A stretch of 64,000 bases of DNA from Streptococcus oralis (GTDB lineage Bacteria > Bacillota > Bacilli > Lactobacillales > Streptococcaceae). Position numbers and translations under genes: made by a program. The stretch covers positions 1,159,501 to 1,223,500 of the forward strand of contig NZ_CP046523.1 in assembly GCF_021497885.1 (NCBI RefSeq), given 5' to 3'. The notes beneath the pieces were generated by a model, which worked only from the letters and a program-made list of their open reading frames with translations, did no database searches and was not told the origin of the DNA. This document shows, piece after piece, positions 10,254 through 18,527 of the stretch (position 1 is its first letter; each line of letters begins with the position of its first letter).

Positions 10254-11297
10254 TCACTTTTTGCCCAAAGCAGCCTGTTCCCGATAAAATTTTAACCAGA
10301 TTTCCAACAAATGCTCCTCAGAGTACTCTTTGGAGATCTCGCGAGCTTTTTCTTTCAAGTCTTTTAAGGCTTCCTGGTCATTCTTGTATTCTAGGATTGC
10401 TTCTCTCATCTCAGAAACATCACTTGTAGCACGATAATTCCCTTCAAGGATGACCTTATACAAGTCCAAATCCCTTAACATAATCGGCGCCTCGCAACTT
10501 GCCGCCTCTAAGATGGTCATAGGGAATAATTCGTTGTAACTTGGTAGCAAGAACAGATCCGCCATAGCATAGAGCTCCCGCATTCGCTCTGGAGGAACAA
10601 TACCTGGGAAAATTAGATTTTTAGGTGGATTATCCATGATTTTTTTATAGCGTTCATAACCATCTGTCATCCCGCCAAATGAAAAACCTCCAGCCCAGAT
10701 AAAAGTAATTTCTGGCAATTCCTCCGCAAGGCGGATAAAGTCATCAATTCCTTTACGTTTCTGAACCTGACCTGCACCGATAACAACAAACTGATCTTCA
10801 GCTAAATCCATTTCCTGACGAAGTTGTGCTACTTGGTCAGCTGGCAATGGATGCCATTTTTCCTTATTTACAAAGTTAGGAATATAAGTTACTTTTTCAC
10901 GTGGAATACCAGCTGCCACCAAATCCTCGATAAACATGGGATTGACCACCACCAAGTGTTCCATTCGGTTGTAAAAGGAAAAAACATAGCGTTTGATAAT
11001 TCCCTTTAAGAAAAATGGAATTTTCAAACTCCCCTCAAGCGTATCAGGCAAAAAATGAACATAGCCAATTTTTCTCCCCGAGCGTTTCTTTTGGAAAGTA
11101 GATAAATAATAGGGGAAATCAATGGTATGAAAGTGAGTTACATCTGCCTCTACAGGAAGATTCTCCGTAACAATCAACTGGTCTTTGGCATCTCGATGTA
11201 GGAGGCGTACCAACTCACGGTAGGCGCCTGATACTCCTTGACCAGCTACTTTTTCACTTGAACTTAGCATATTGATACGCAATTTTTCGTTTTCCAT
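10254..11297 (-). CDS. cpoA: galactosyl-glucosyl-DAG synthase CpoA (GT4)
   Basis: Second glycolipid glycosyltransferase; in pneumococcus CpoA adds galactose to Glc-DAG, and mutants have altered beta-lactam response. GT-B architecture with the NELFPMTILEAASCEAPIM donor-site stretch (EX7E). The frame opens at 11306, but that ATG overlaps a perfect -10 (TATAAT at 11305-11310). The next ATG at 11297 sits exactly 7 nt after the -10 and gives MENEKLRINMLSSSEKVAG (347 aa), which would be leaderless. A later internal start (MLSSSEK) is also possible. Start therefore uncertain, identity firm. Confidence 0.85.
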   Translation of the reverse strand: MENEKLRINMLSSSEKVAGQGVSGAYRELVRLLHRDAKDQLIVTENLPVEADVTHFHTIDFPYYLSTFQKKRSGRKIGYVHFLPDTLEGSLKIPFFLKGIIKRYVFSFYNRMEHLVVVNPMFIEDLVAAGIPREKVTYIPNFVNKEKWHPLPADQVAQLRQEMDLAEDQFVVIGAGQVQKRKGIDDFIRLAEELPEITFIWAGGFSFGGMTDGYERYKKIMDNPPKNLIFPGIVPPERMRELYAMADLFLLPSYNELFPMTILEAASCEAPIMLRDLDLYKVILEGNYRATSDVSEMREAILEYKNDQEALKDLKEKAREISKEYSEEHLLEIWLKFYREQAALGKK

Positions 11298-11304
11298 ACC
11301 ATTC

Positions 11305-11310
11305 ATTATA
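11305..11310 (-). promoter_or_regulatory. extended -10 promoter of cpoA operon, abutting the start codon
   Basis: Minus-strand ATGGTATAAT (extended -10). Only 7 nt separate the hexamer from the in-frame ATG at 11297, so transcription would be expected to begin at or next to that ATG. The -35 region is weak. Confidence 0.6.
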
Positions 11311-11410
11311 CCATTTTATTTCCAGAAAATCAGCAAAAGAAAGAAGAGACCAAAGGAAAAAGAAGGAGATTTCCTCATTTTCCAATCGTCTCTCACATTT
11401 TTCTTAGTCT

Positions 11411-11740
11411 TTATTTAATTCCTAGGGCGATACGTGCGTATCGGCTCATTTTTTCAACTGTCCAAGCTGGATACCAGACCAATTTGACCTCGGTGTTGGT
11501 TACCTCGGGCACATCTGTCATCGCATCGTGTATCTGGTCTGTCAAAAGGTCAGCCAATGGGCAGCCCATAGTTGTCAAGGTCATATCAATTTCAGTGTGA
11601 CCTGTTTCACCATCAAAACGAATTTCATAAATCAAACCCAAATTGACAATATCAATTCCCAACTCAGGGTCGATTACTTCTTCCAAGGCGTTTAAAATAC
11701 GTGTTTTAATAGCCTCAATTTGCTCTTCTGTATAAGCCAT
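11411..11740 (-). CDS. MIP18/DUF59-family protein (Fe-S assembly factor-like)
   Basis: Single-domain DUF59 (SufT/PaaD/MIP18) protein, a family linked to Fe-S cluster assembly or trafficking. 109 aa from MAYTEEQIEAIK; motifs include VIDPELGIDIVNLGLIYEI and the conserved Cys in TTMGCPLADLL. The frame could begin four codons earlier (11752), but GAGG 6 nt before the ATG at 11740 favours this start. It lies directly after rpoD (14 nt) and probably ends the dnaG-rpoD transcript. Confidence 0.85.
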   Translation of the reverse strand: MAYTEEQIEAIKTRILNALEEVIDPELGIDIVNLGLIYEIRFDGETGHTEIDMTLTTMGCPLADLLTDQIHDAMTDVPEVTNTEVKLVWYPAWTVEKMSRYARIALGIK

Positions 11741-11754
11741 GTTCATCCTCACTC

Positions 11755-12864
11755 TTAATCTTCAATAAAATCACGAAGCGGTTTGCTGCGACTTGGTTGA
11801 CGTAGTTTTCTCAAAGCCTTGGCCTCGATCTGACGGATACGCTCACGAGTCACGTTAAAGACTTTCCCAACATCTTCAAGAGTACGCATTTTACCATCAT
11901 CTAGTCCGAAACGAAGGCGCAGAACGTTCTCTTCACGATCTGTAAGAGTATCCAAAACCTCATCCAACTGCTCACGCAAGACGATACGAGTTGTGTAGTC
12001 CACTGGATTTTCAATCACTTCGTCTTCAATAAAGTCCCCAAGATGACTATCGTCCTCTTCACCAATCGGTGTTTCAAGCGATACTGGCTCTTGGGCGATT
12101 TTTAGGATTTCACGCACCTTATCAGGTGTCATATCCATACGCTCAGCGATTTGTTCAGGAGTTGGATCTTGCCCCAATTCTTGAAGGAGATTTCGCTGTT
12201 CACGGACAAGCTTGTTAATCGTTTCAACCATGTGAACAGGGATACGAATAGTGCGGGCCTGGTCAGCGATGGCACGAGTGATTGCCTGACGAATCCACCA
12301 AGTTGCGTAAGTTGAAAACTTAAATCCTTTAGAGTAATCAAACTTGTCAACGGCCTTCATCAAGCCCATGTTTCCTTCTTGGATCAAATCCAGAAACTGC
12401 ATGCCACGCCCTACGTAGCGCTTAGCAATCGAAACCACCAAACGAAGGTTGGCTTCTGCAAGACGTTGTTTGGCTTCAATATCACCAGCCTCAACTGCTA
12501 GGGCCAATTCTTTTTCCTCTTCGTTGGTCAAGAGAGGAACGACCCCGATTTCCTTCAAATACATACGGACTGGGTCATTAACCTTGGCAGAAGTTGAGCC
12601 AATCAAGTCCTCATCACTGAGTTCTGGTTCTTCTTCTGCACTAAGAACACGCGCACTTGGATTTCCTTCATTATCTGTGATAGAAATTCCAGCATCCTGA
12701 ATCCGTTGCAAAAGGTCTTCAATGCCGTCTGCATCCAAAGTAAAAGGAATAACCAGACTTGAATTGATTTCGTCGTCTGTTGCTGTTCCTGTTTTTTTGT
12801 GGTTACGGATAAAGTCTGCTACTTGCACATCAAATGTGGTTACTTCTTTTTGTTTTGTTGCCAT
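11755..12864 (-). CDS. rpoD: primary sigma factor RpoD/SigA
   Basis: Housekeeping sigma factor that recognises TTGACA/TATAAT promoters, such as those in this window. The 369 aa have the region 1.2 motif [11 protein letters not shown] near residue 96, region 2 core- and -10-binding segments ([17 protein letters not shown] and [13 protein letters not shown], about 160-200), region 3, and the region 4 helix-turn-helix ([18 protein letters not shown] near 330-350). It follows dnaG by 2 nt, the conserved primase-sigma gene pair of the macromolecular synthesis operon, here without rpsU. Confidence 0.98.
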   Translation of the reverse strand: MATKQKEVTTFDVQVADFIRNHKKTGTATDDEINSSLVIPFTLDADGIEDLLQRIQDAGISITDNEGNPSARVLSAEEEPELSDEDLIGSTSAKVNDPVRMYLKEIGVVPLLTNEEEKELALAVEAGDIEAKQRLAEANLRLVVSIAKRYVGRGMQFLDLIQEGNMGLMKAVDKFDYSKGFKFSTYATWWIRQAITRAIADQARTIRIPVHMVETINKLVREQRNLLQELGQDPTPEQIAERMDMTPDKVREILKIAQEPVSLETPIGEEDDSHLGDFIEDEVIENPVDYTTRIVLREQLDEVLDTLTDREENVLRLRFGLDDGKMRTLEDVGKVFNVTRERIRQIEAKALRKLRQPSRSKPLRDFIED

Positions 12865-12866
12865 TA

Positions 12867-14627
12867 TTACTCCATTCTTCTCTTTTGGGAAATCAATCGT
12901 TGCAATTCTTCCAAGGCTGTGTCTGTATCTCCTACATGACTAGCTTCCTGCACTTTCTTTTTAATTCTTAAGTTGTCCTTGCTAAGGAGGGCACGGTTTC
13001 GAGTCGCTTCGACTTCCGCTAGCTCTTGAGGCGACATCTCAACTGGCAAATCCAAGCTAAGCACGTGGTACCAAGCATTTTCAACCTCAGGCGTCTGATG
13101 AGAAAGCTCCTCTGAGCCGATTTCTCCCTGCTCACTTAATAATTCGTAAAGAATCTGAAATTCTGGGGTATCAAAGAAAAAATCTTCTCTTAATCGATAG
13201 TCATTCAAAACAACTGGATTCTCAGCCATCCTATAAAGGAGATGAGCCTCTGCTCTCATGACTGCTGTCAGTTGCCGCGTTACAGGTAAACTAATCGCTG
13301 CTGGAGGTTGCTCCTCTTTGACTCTTTCCTGCCTCTGAACAATCCGACTTTCATTTACTATCTGTTCTACCTGCTGGTAATCAAAAGAAGGTAGATTATC
13401 CGCCAGAATGTGGATATAAGAATTCTGGGCAGTGATAGACTTTTCTTTAGCGATTAGGGGCGCAATCTTTTCAATAAATTCGATTTGTGCCTGCAAGTTG
13501 TCACTATTTTCTGGCTTGAGCTGGTGTATATAGAACTCTATAGGACTGATCCGAGTCTTTGTTAAGAGATAAGCTAGGTCTTCAGCAGAATTCTTTTGCA
13601 AATACTCATCTGGGTCCATGGCATCAGGTACTCGAACAACCTCAACTGAGAAGTCTTTTAACTCCTCTAGAGCCTTGGCTGTTGCTGCCTGTCCTGCCTT
13701 GTCGCCATCATAGCTGAGAACAATTTTTTTGGTAAAGCGTTTGAGGTGGTCAACATGCTCCTTACTTAAGGCTGTCCCCATAGAAGCCACAGCATTTTCT
13801 ATACCAGCACGGTAGGCTGCAATCACATCCATGAAGCCTTCCATCAGATAGAGCTCTGTAATCTTACCTGTTCCCTTTTTTGCCTTGTCCAAATGATACA
13901 ATTCGTAACTCTTGTTAAAAATTGCAGTCGAGCGACTATTTTTGTACTTGGCAGTCTGACTATCAGTTTCCTGCCAGATACGACCTGAAAAGGCAATAAC
14001 CTGCCCCTTGTCATTGGTCAAAGGAAAGATGATCCGTCCGAAAAAGGTATCATAAAACTGATTACCATCTGACAGATAAAACAAGCCAGAATCCAATAAA
14101 TCCTTTTCCTCAAACTTGTCAGCCAAACGTTGATAGAGATAGGTTCTCTCTGCTGGAGCTAGCCCAATCTGAAAGTGCTTCAGAACATCATCTGTCAATC
14201 CGCGTTTGTAGAGATAAGCCCTTGCTTCTTCTCCCATCTTGGTCGTCATGAGGATGGCATGGTAAAAACGGGCAGCTTCTTCATGCATATCATATAAAGC
14301 TTGATGAGGCGAAACCTGTTGAGGACGAGACTGGACAGGCATGGCTAGTTGAATACCGACGCGCTCCCCTAAGAGCTGAACGGCTTCCATGAAGGACACG
14401 CCTTGGTATTCTTCGATGAACTTAAAAACATCTCCTGAACGACCACAACCAAAACAGTGATAAAACTGCTTGTCTTCCACAACGTTGAAAGAGGGGGTCT
14501 TCTCACCATGAAAAGGACAGAGCCCTAAATAGTTCCGTCCAGCCTTTTGTAAAGAAATCACATCTCCTATGACTTCCACAATGTTGGCATTGTTTTTGAT
14601 TTCTTCAATGACTTGCTTGTCAACCAT
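12867..14627 (-). CDS. dnaG: DNA primase
   Basis: Makes RNA primers for replication. From the ATG at 14627 the protein is 586 aa, the usual streptococcal length; a 5-codon longer start at 14642 is disfavoured because GGAGGT lies 7 nt before 14627. A CHC2 zinc ribbon uses Cys37, His40, Cys58 and Cys61 (CPFH and CFGCG). A Toprim domain follows near 260 ([15 protein letters not shown] and [11 protein letters not shown]), then the C-terminal helicase-binding region. It is transcribed with rpoD from a good promoter at 14666-14694. Confidence 0.97.
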   Translation of the reverse strand: MVDKQVIEEIKNNANIVEVIGDVISLQKAGRNYLGLCPFHGEKTPSFNVVEDKQFYHCFGCGRSGDVFKFIEEYQGVSFMEAVQLLGERVGIQLAMPVQSRPQQVSPHQALYDMHEEAARFYHAILMTTKMGEEARAYLYKRGLTDDVLKHFQIGLAPAERTYLYQRLADKFEEKDLLDSGLFYLSDGNQFYDTFFGRIIFPLTNDKGQVIAFSGRIWQETDSQTAKYKNSRSTAIFNKSYELYHLDKAKKGTGKITELYLMEGFMDVIAAYRAGIENAVASMGTALSKEHVDHLKRFTKKIVLSYDGDKAGQAATAKALEELKDFSVEVVRVPDAMDPDEYLQKNSAEDLAYLLTKTRISPIEFYIHQLKPENSDNLQAQIEFIEKIAPLIAKEKSITAQNSYIHILADNLPSFDYQQVEQIVNESRIVQRQERVKEEQPPAAISLPVTRQLTAVMRAEAHLLYRMAENPVVLNDYRLREDFFFDTPEFQILYELLSEQGEIGSEELSHQTPEVENAWYHVLSLDLPVEMSPQELAEVEATRNRALLSKDNLRIKKKVQEASHVGDTDTALEELQRLISQKRRME

Positions 14628-14665
14628 ACACAATACCTCCATCTTATCATAGTTTTACGTTAACT

Positions 14666-14694
14666 AGTATAACTTATTTCTGAAAAAAAGTAAA
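14666..14694 (-). promoter_or_regulatory. promoter of dnaG-rpoD operon
   Basis: Minus strand: TTTACT (14689-14694), 17-nt spacer, TATACT (14666-14671), about 40 nt before the dnaG start. Between this and the next gene (14695-14808) I see only A/T-rich DNA without further clear signals. Confidence 0.7.
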
Positions 14695-14808
14695 CCATTT
14701 CATACGCTTTACATGAGACTATTTCATAAGTTTACAACTATCATGAAAAACTGAATCTTCTGAGCAAATCATTCTAATATTTGAAAGAAAAACAAAAGAA
14801 ATAAAATC

Positions 14809-15240
14809 CTATTTCACTTGATCTTCGAGATTATTTTTCAATATTCTGCTAATATACTGACCATCTTTTCTACTAATACAAGCCGTTGCAAAAGTCATAG
14901 GTGCTATATAAACTTCTCCTCTATACGATGGGTCGGTCAATACAGGCATAGAATAATAGGCGTTCTTTTTATTTTTAAGGTCAATAAACCATTTACCTCC
15001 TAGGTGCTTACGGAAGGTCTCACCGATATAAACAGTCAAATAATCCAACATCTTTCGGTCTGCTATCAAAGCATGGTGGTCATCGTAGTGAGCCAAGATC
15101 CAAGCCTCCAAATCATCCAAAGACTGCATGCTATAGTCTAAATGAAGGCCTTGTTCCTCAGCAAACTCCCTAGTAAAATAGTCCATCTTAAATCCAATTT
15201 GAAAAATCCATTCTTGAAAATCTTCTTGTGTGTAAGCCAT
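14809..15240 (-). CDS. conserved protein of unknown function (143 aa)
   Basis: I do not recognise this family. The protein starts MAYTQEDFQEWIFQIGFKMD and is predicted soluble with mixed alpha/beta character; it has an acidic N-terminal half (DLEAWILAHYDDHHALIADR) and a basic segment GGKWFIDLKNKKNAYYSM. The RBS GTAAGGAGATAAAA is good and codon use is like its neighbours, so it is very likely a real gene. It is monocistronic: a terminator for the trp transporter lies upstream and about 170 nt separate it from dnaG. It could be an immunity-type or SMI1-like small protein; that is a guess. Confidence 0.7.
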   Translation of the reverse strand: MAYTQEDFQEWIFQIGFKMDYFTREFAEEQGLHLDYSMQSLDDLEAWILAHYDDHHALIADRKMLDYLTVYIGETFRKHLGGKWFIDLKNKKNAYYSMPVLTDPSYRGEVYIAPMTFATACISRKDGQYISRILKNNLEDQVK

Positions 15241-15343
15241 ATTTTTATCTCCTTACTTTTATCAATGTTTAAGATTCTTATACTGATTATACTCCAAAGT
15301 AAAACTGATGAATAGGAAAAAACAGTAATATTTAAAATTCACC

Positions 15344-15380
15344 AAAAAACTTAGAAGCAAAAGCCTACTTCTAAGTTTTT
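15344..15380 (-). terminator. terminator of the tryptophan-type ABC operon
   Basis: Stem AAAAACTTAGAAG / CTTCTAAGTTTTT (15345-15357 and 15368-15380) with a 10-nt loop and a minus-strand T-run. It closes the three-gene transporter operon. Confidence 0.8.
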
Positions 15381-15404
15381 AAGGATGCTTGATTTAAAAA
15401 TTAT

Positions 15405-16163
15405 CTACTCAAAAAGTTGATAGTAATCGGAAATTTTCATCTTAGCTTTTTCTTCTTTATTGAGGTCTTGGATAATACGACCTTCCTTCATGACAATCAG
15501 ACGGTTTCCATACTTCAGTGCATCTTCCATATGGTGGGTAATCATCAAGGCTGTCAGATGATCCTTGCTGACAAAGTCATCTGTTAGTTCCATCAAGGCC
15601 ACACTTGTTTTTGGGTCAAGAGCTGCTGTGTGTTCATCCAACAAGAGCAACTCTGGTCGCTTCAAGGTTGCCATCAAGAGACTCAAGGCCTGACGTTGTC
15701 CACCTGATAGAAACTCAATCGGAGTATCTAGATGCTTTTCAAGACCATTTCCCACTTTTTCAATGGTAGCCTGAAACTCCTCCCGGTGACTTAATAGCCT
15801 TCTGGGAAGGAGTCCTCTCTTCTCACCACGAAACTTGGCAATCAAGAGATTTTCCGCTACCGTCATACGAGGAGCCGTACCCATCTTAGGATCCTGAAAG
15901 ACACGAGACAAGTACTTGGCCCGCTTTTCAGGTGAAAAATGTGTCACATCCTCCCCCATGATACGGATACTTCCACTTGTTAAAGGTAAGGTACCTGCAA
16001 TAGTGTTAAAAAGCGTTGACTTCCCTGCTCCATTTCCACCTAGTATGGTAATGAAATCATGTTCGAAAATTTCAAGAGAAACATCATTCAGAATGATTTT
16101 TTCCTCGTCAAAGCCATTCGTGATGACTTTGGTAGCATTTTTTAATTCTACAATTGCTGTCAT
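15405..16163 (-). CDS. trpZ: ABC transporter ATP-binding protein (TrpZ-like)
   Basis: Energises uptake by the adjacent permease and binding protein. 252 aa with Walker A GGNGAGKS near residues 42-49, signature LSGGQRQALS near 152, and Walker B LLLLDEHTAALD. It overlaps the upstream permease gene by 4 nt (ATGA type), so translation is coupled. The family (ABC_sub_bind/LivFGHM-like) is predicted to carry tryptophan in streptococci where a Trp T-box precedes it. The gene symbol follows that predicted system. Confidence 0.85.
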   Translation of the reverse strand: MTAIVELKNATKVITNGFDEEKIILNDVSLEIFEHDFITILGGNGAGKSTLFNTIAGTLPLTSGSIRIMGEDVTHFSPEKRAKYLSRVFQDPKMGTAPRMTVAENLLIAKFRGEKRGLLPRRLLSHREEFQATIEKVGNGLEKHLDTPIEFLSGGQRQALSLLMATLKRPELLLLDEHTAALDPKTSVALMELTDDFVSKDHLTALMITHHMEDALKYGNRLIVMKEGRIIQDLNKEEKAKMKISDYYQLFE

Positions 16164-17026
16164 TTGCTAAACTTGACTCCTTTCAGGTATTTGCTTTTGA
16201 AGGTTGGAATCATGAGACAAGCTGCCAAAATCAAGGCGCTGTACAAACGAAGATAACTTGTATTAAACCCAAGAGCAATTACTCCCCAAACGAGGAACTG
16301 ATAAGCGATAGAGCCAACGACGATGGTCATGAGGCGCTCTGCCAGAGTCAAACTCTTAAACAAAACCTCACCAATAATCAAGCTGGCAAGCCCTACGACG
16401 ATTACTCCAATTCCTCGAGACACATCTGCGTATCCTTCTTGTTGAGCAATTAAGGCTCCTGCAAGCGCTATAATCCCATTTGAGAGAACCAAGCCCATGA
16501 GTTCCATACGTCCCGTATTGATACCAAAGCTACGAGCCATATCAGGATTGTCACCTGTAGCGATGTATGCCTGACCTAGTTTGGTATCTAGGAAAAAGAG
16601 CATAAGGCCAATAACAAGAGCTACAAAGATTAATCCAGTCAAGAGTTGGTTAAGGTCTGAATCAAAAGGCAAGACATCCTGAATTTGCTTGGTTCCAAGA
16701 AGCCCCAGATTAGCACGCCCCATAATCATGAGCATGATGGAATGGCAAGAAGTCATGACCAGAATCCCTGATAAGAGAGTTGGAATTTTTCCTTTGGTAT
16801 ATAAGAGACCTGTCGCCATACCAGCTAGACATCCCGCTCCTACTGCGGCTAGGGTTGCTAAAAATGGATTGATTCCCTGTGTTATCAAGGTTACAGCTAC
16901 TGCTCCCCCTAGAGGAAAAGAGCCTTCAGTAGTCATATCAGGGAAATTCAAAATTCGGAAAGTCATAAAGATTCCCAAACCTAGAATCGCCCAGACCATC
17001 CCCTGTGAAATAATGGATACTATCAT
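16160..17026 (-). CDS. trpY: ABC transporter permease (TrpY-like)
   Basis: Membrane subunit of the predicted tryptophan importer. 288 aa with about eight hydrophobic helices, beginning MIVSIISQGMVWAILGLGIF. It belongs to the branched-chain-type permease superfamily that pairs with PF04392 binding proteins. It lies between the binding-protein and ATPase genes, 69 nt after the former with a hairpin in the gap. Confidence 0.85.
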   Translation of the reverse strand: MIVSIISQGMVWAILGLGIFMTFRILNFPDMTTEGSFPLGGAVAVTLITQGINPFLATLAAVGAGCLAGMATGLLYTKGKIPTLLSGILVMTSCHSIMLMIMGRANLGLLGTKQIQDVLPFDSDLNQLLTGLIFVALVIGLMLFFLDTKLGQAYIATGDNPDMARSFGINTGRMELMGLVLSNGIIALAGALIAQQEGYADVSRGIGVIVVGLASLIIGEVLFKSLTLAERLMTIVVGSIAYQFLVWGVIALGFNTSYLRLYSALILAACLMIPTFKSKYLKGVKFSK

Positions 17027-17063
17027 AATCTTTCACTCATTTCTTTCTTTCTTTAGTAAAAAT

Positions 17064-17089
17064 GGGAGGAGATGTCCCCAACTCCTCCT
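17064..17089 (-). terminator. intra-operon hairpin between trpX and trpY
   Basis: Minus-strand GGAGGAG / CTCCTCC stem (7 bp, 10-nt loop) followed by CATTTTTAC. It may be a partial terminator or an mRNA stabiliser that keeps the binding protein in excess over the membrane parts; which one is inference. Confidence 0.5.
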
Positions 17090-17095
17090 TTATCT

Positions 17096-18091
17096 TTATT
17101 CAATCACTTGTCCTGCTTCTTTTAGAACAGACTCAGGAATGGTGATACCAAGTTCCTGCGCTAGTTTTTTGTTAATCACTGACTTACCAGTTGAGAAGAC
17201 ATTAACTGGCGTATCAGCTGGTTTTTCACCTTTCAAAACTTTGGCAATCATTTTACCAGTAGCCACTCCAAGATCGTGTTGGTCAACTACTACAGATGCT
17301 AATCCACCTGCTTCTACCATGGCAGTGGCACTTGGGTAGATTGGCTTTTTAGCTGTTTGGTTGCTTGAAACAACTGTTGAGAATGCTGATGCGATGGTGT
17401 TGTCAATTGGAACCCAAATCGCATCGACCTTGCTTGTCATGACATTAACTGTTGAAGCAATTTCGTTAGTCGAAGGAACAGCAAATGTTTCGACTGTCAA
17501 ACCTGCTTTTTCAGCATAAGCCTTGAATTCTTCCACCTGTGTTTTTGAGTTATCTTCGCTACTTGAGTAAAGAGCTCCGATTGTTTTGACATTTGGTGTG
17601 AGAGTTTTTATCAACTCTACTTGTTGTTCAGCTGGGTTATGATCTGACACCCCTGTGATGTTGCCACCTGGTTTTTTCAAATCTTTGACCAAGTTAGCAC
17701 CGATTGGGTCTGTAATAGCAGCCATGATAACAGGTAGATCTTTTGTAGCACTAGCGAGTCCTTGAGCAGCTGGTGTCGCAATCCCAACAACAACGTCATT
17801 TCCATTTGCTACCAATTGTTTACTCATGGTTGCAACCTTGCTCTGATCACCTTCAGAGTTCATAAAGTCTATTTTTACTTGGTCGTCCTTATAACCTTCT
17901 TCAGCTAGTCCATCTTGAATCCCCTGATATATCAAGTCTAAAGATGGGTGGCTAACAAACTGAAGGACACCAACCTTAGCAACCTTTTGCTCCACCTTAG
18001 CTGCTGGCTTGTTCATAGATGAATAGATCAAACTAGCCACCACCAATACTGCTAATCCAGCGACAATTCCAATCAAACGTTTATTTTTCAT
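17096..18091 (-). CDS. trpX: ABC transporter substrate-binding protein (TrpX-like, PF04392)
   Basis: Captures the substrate outside the membrane. 331 aa with an N-terminal hydrophobic segment (residues 5-24, LIGIVAGLAVLVVASLIYSS) and then two Rossmann-like lobes. There is no lipobox Cys, so it seems tethered by an uncleaved N-terminal helix or a signal anchor. Family features include GVLQFVSHPSLDLIYQGIQD, PVIMAAITDPIGANLV and ITGVSDHNP. The upstream T-box indicates amino-acid control, most likely by tryptophan. Confidence 0.85.
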   Translation of the reverse strand: MKNKRLIGIVAGLAVLVVASLIYSSMNKPAAKVEQKVAKVGVLQFVSHPSLDLIYQGIQDGLAEEGYKDDQVKIDFMNSEGDQSKVATMSKQLVANGNDVVVGIATPAAQGLASATKDLPVIMAAITDPIGANLVKDLKKPGGNITGVSDHNPAEQQVELIKTLTPNVKTIGALYSSSEDNSKTQVEEFKAYAEKAGLTVETFAVPSTNEIASTVNVMTSKVDAIWVPIDNTIASAFSTVVSSNQTAKKPIYPSATAMVEAGGLASVVVDQHDLGVATGKMIAKVLKGEKPADTPVNVFSTGKSVINKKLAQELGITIPESVLKEAGQVIE

Positions 18092-18179
18092 TTTTCTTTC
18101 TCCTTAATTCTTTTACCTTAACTTTTTAAATCACATCATCAAGCGATGCCATCGTTTAAATTCCAATATCTTTCCTCCC

Positions 18180-18420
18180 CATAGAAAAAGTCCTCACACA
18201 AAAAACTTGTGTGAGGACGTCGATGCGCGGTGCCACCTCAATTATAGGGAATATCCCTATCGCTCTTTCTCGCAATAACGAGTTGCACTGTAAGGTGTGC
18301 TCACCGAATTTTTATGATTTCAAATTCTTAAGTACATTCAGCCCAATTTTCATCACTTTCATTTATCTGTTTCCACCAACCACAGATTCTCTAAAAAATG
18401 AGCATGATTACTTTCTGAAT
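18180..18420 (-). promoter_or_regulatory. T-box riboswitch (probably tRNA-Trp)
   Basis: Leader RNA upstream of trpX. The conserved T-box core TGAGGTGGCACCGCG is on the minus strand at 18225-18239, next to the antiterminator. A strong terminator follows (12-bp stem GTCCTCACACAA / TTGTGTGAGGAC, 18190-18218, then TTTTT). Stem I begins near AAGTA (about 18410) and closes at TACTT (about 18330). A UGG triplet at 18343-18345 in its 3' side is the best specifier candidate, matching a tryptophan transporter. T-box identity is firm; amino-acid specificity is inferred. Confidence 0.9.
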
Positions 18421-18426
18421 GTTTAA

Positions 18427-18454
18427 ATTATATCATTTTTCAACTACTTGTCAA
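18427..18454 (-). promoter_or_regulatory. promoter of the T-box/trp transporter operon
   Basis: Minus strand: TTGACA (18449-18454), 16-nt spacer, TATAAT (18427-18432). Both hexamers are perfect; the spacer is one short of optimal. Confidence 0.85.
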
Positions 18455-18483
18455 GCTTATTTTTAGAATTTTTTAAACTATTC

Positions 18484-18519
18484 AAAAACTTCCCCTTCCC
18501 CTAGAAAAAGAGGAAGTTT
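18484..18519 (-). terminator. terminator of ppc
   Basis: Minus-strand AAACTTCC ... GGAAGTTT stem with a mostly paired purine/pyrimidine interior, followed by TTTTTG. It ends ftsW-ppc transcription ahead of the T-box promoter. Confidence 0.7.
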
Positions 18520-18527
18520 AGAAAATA

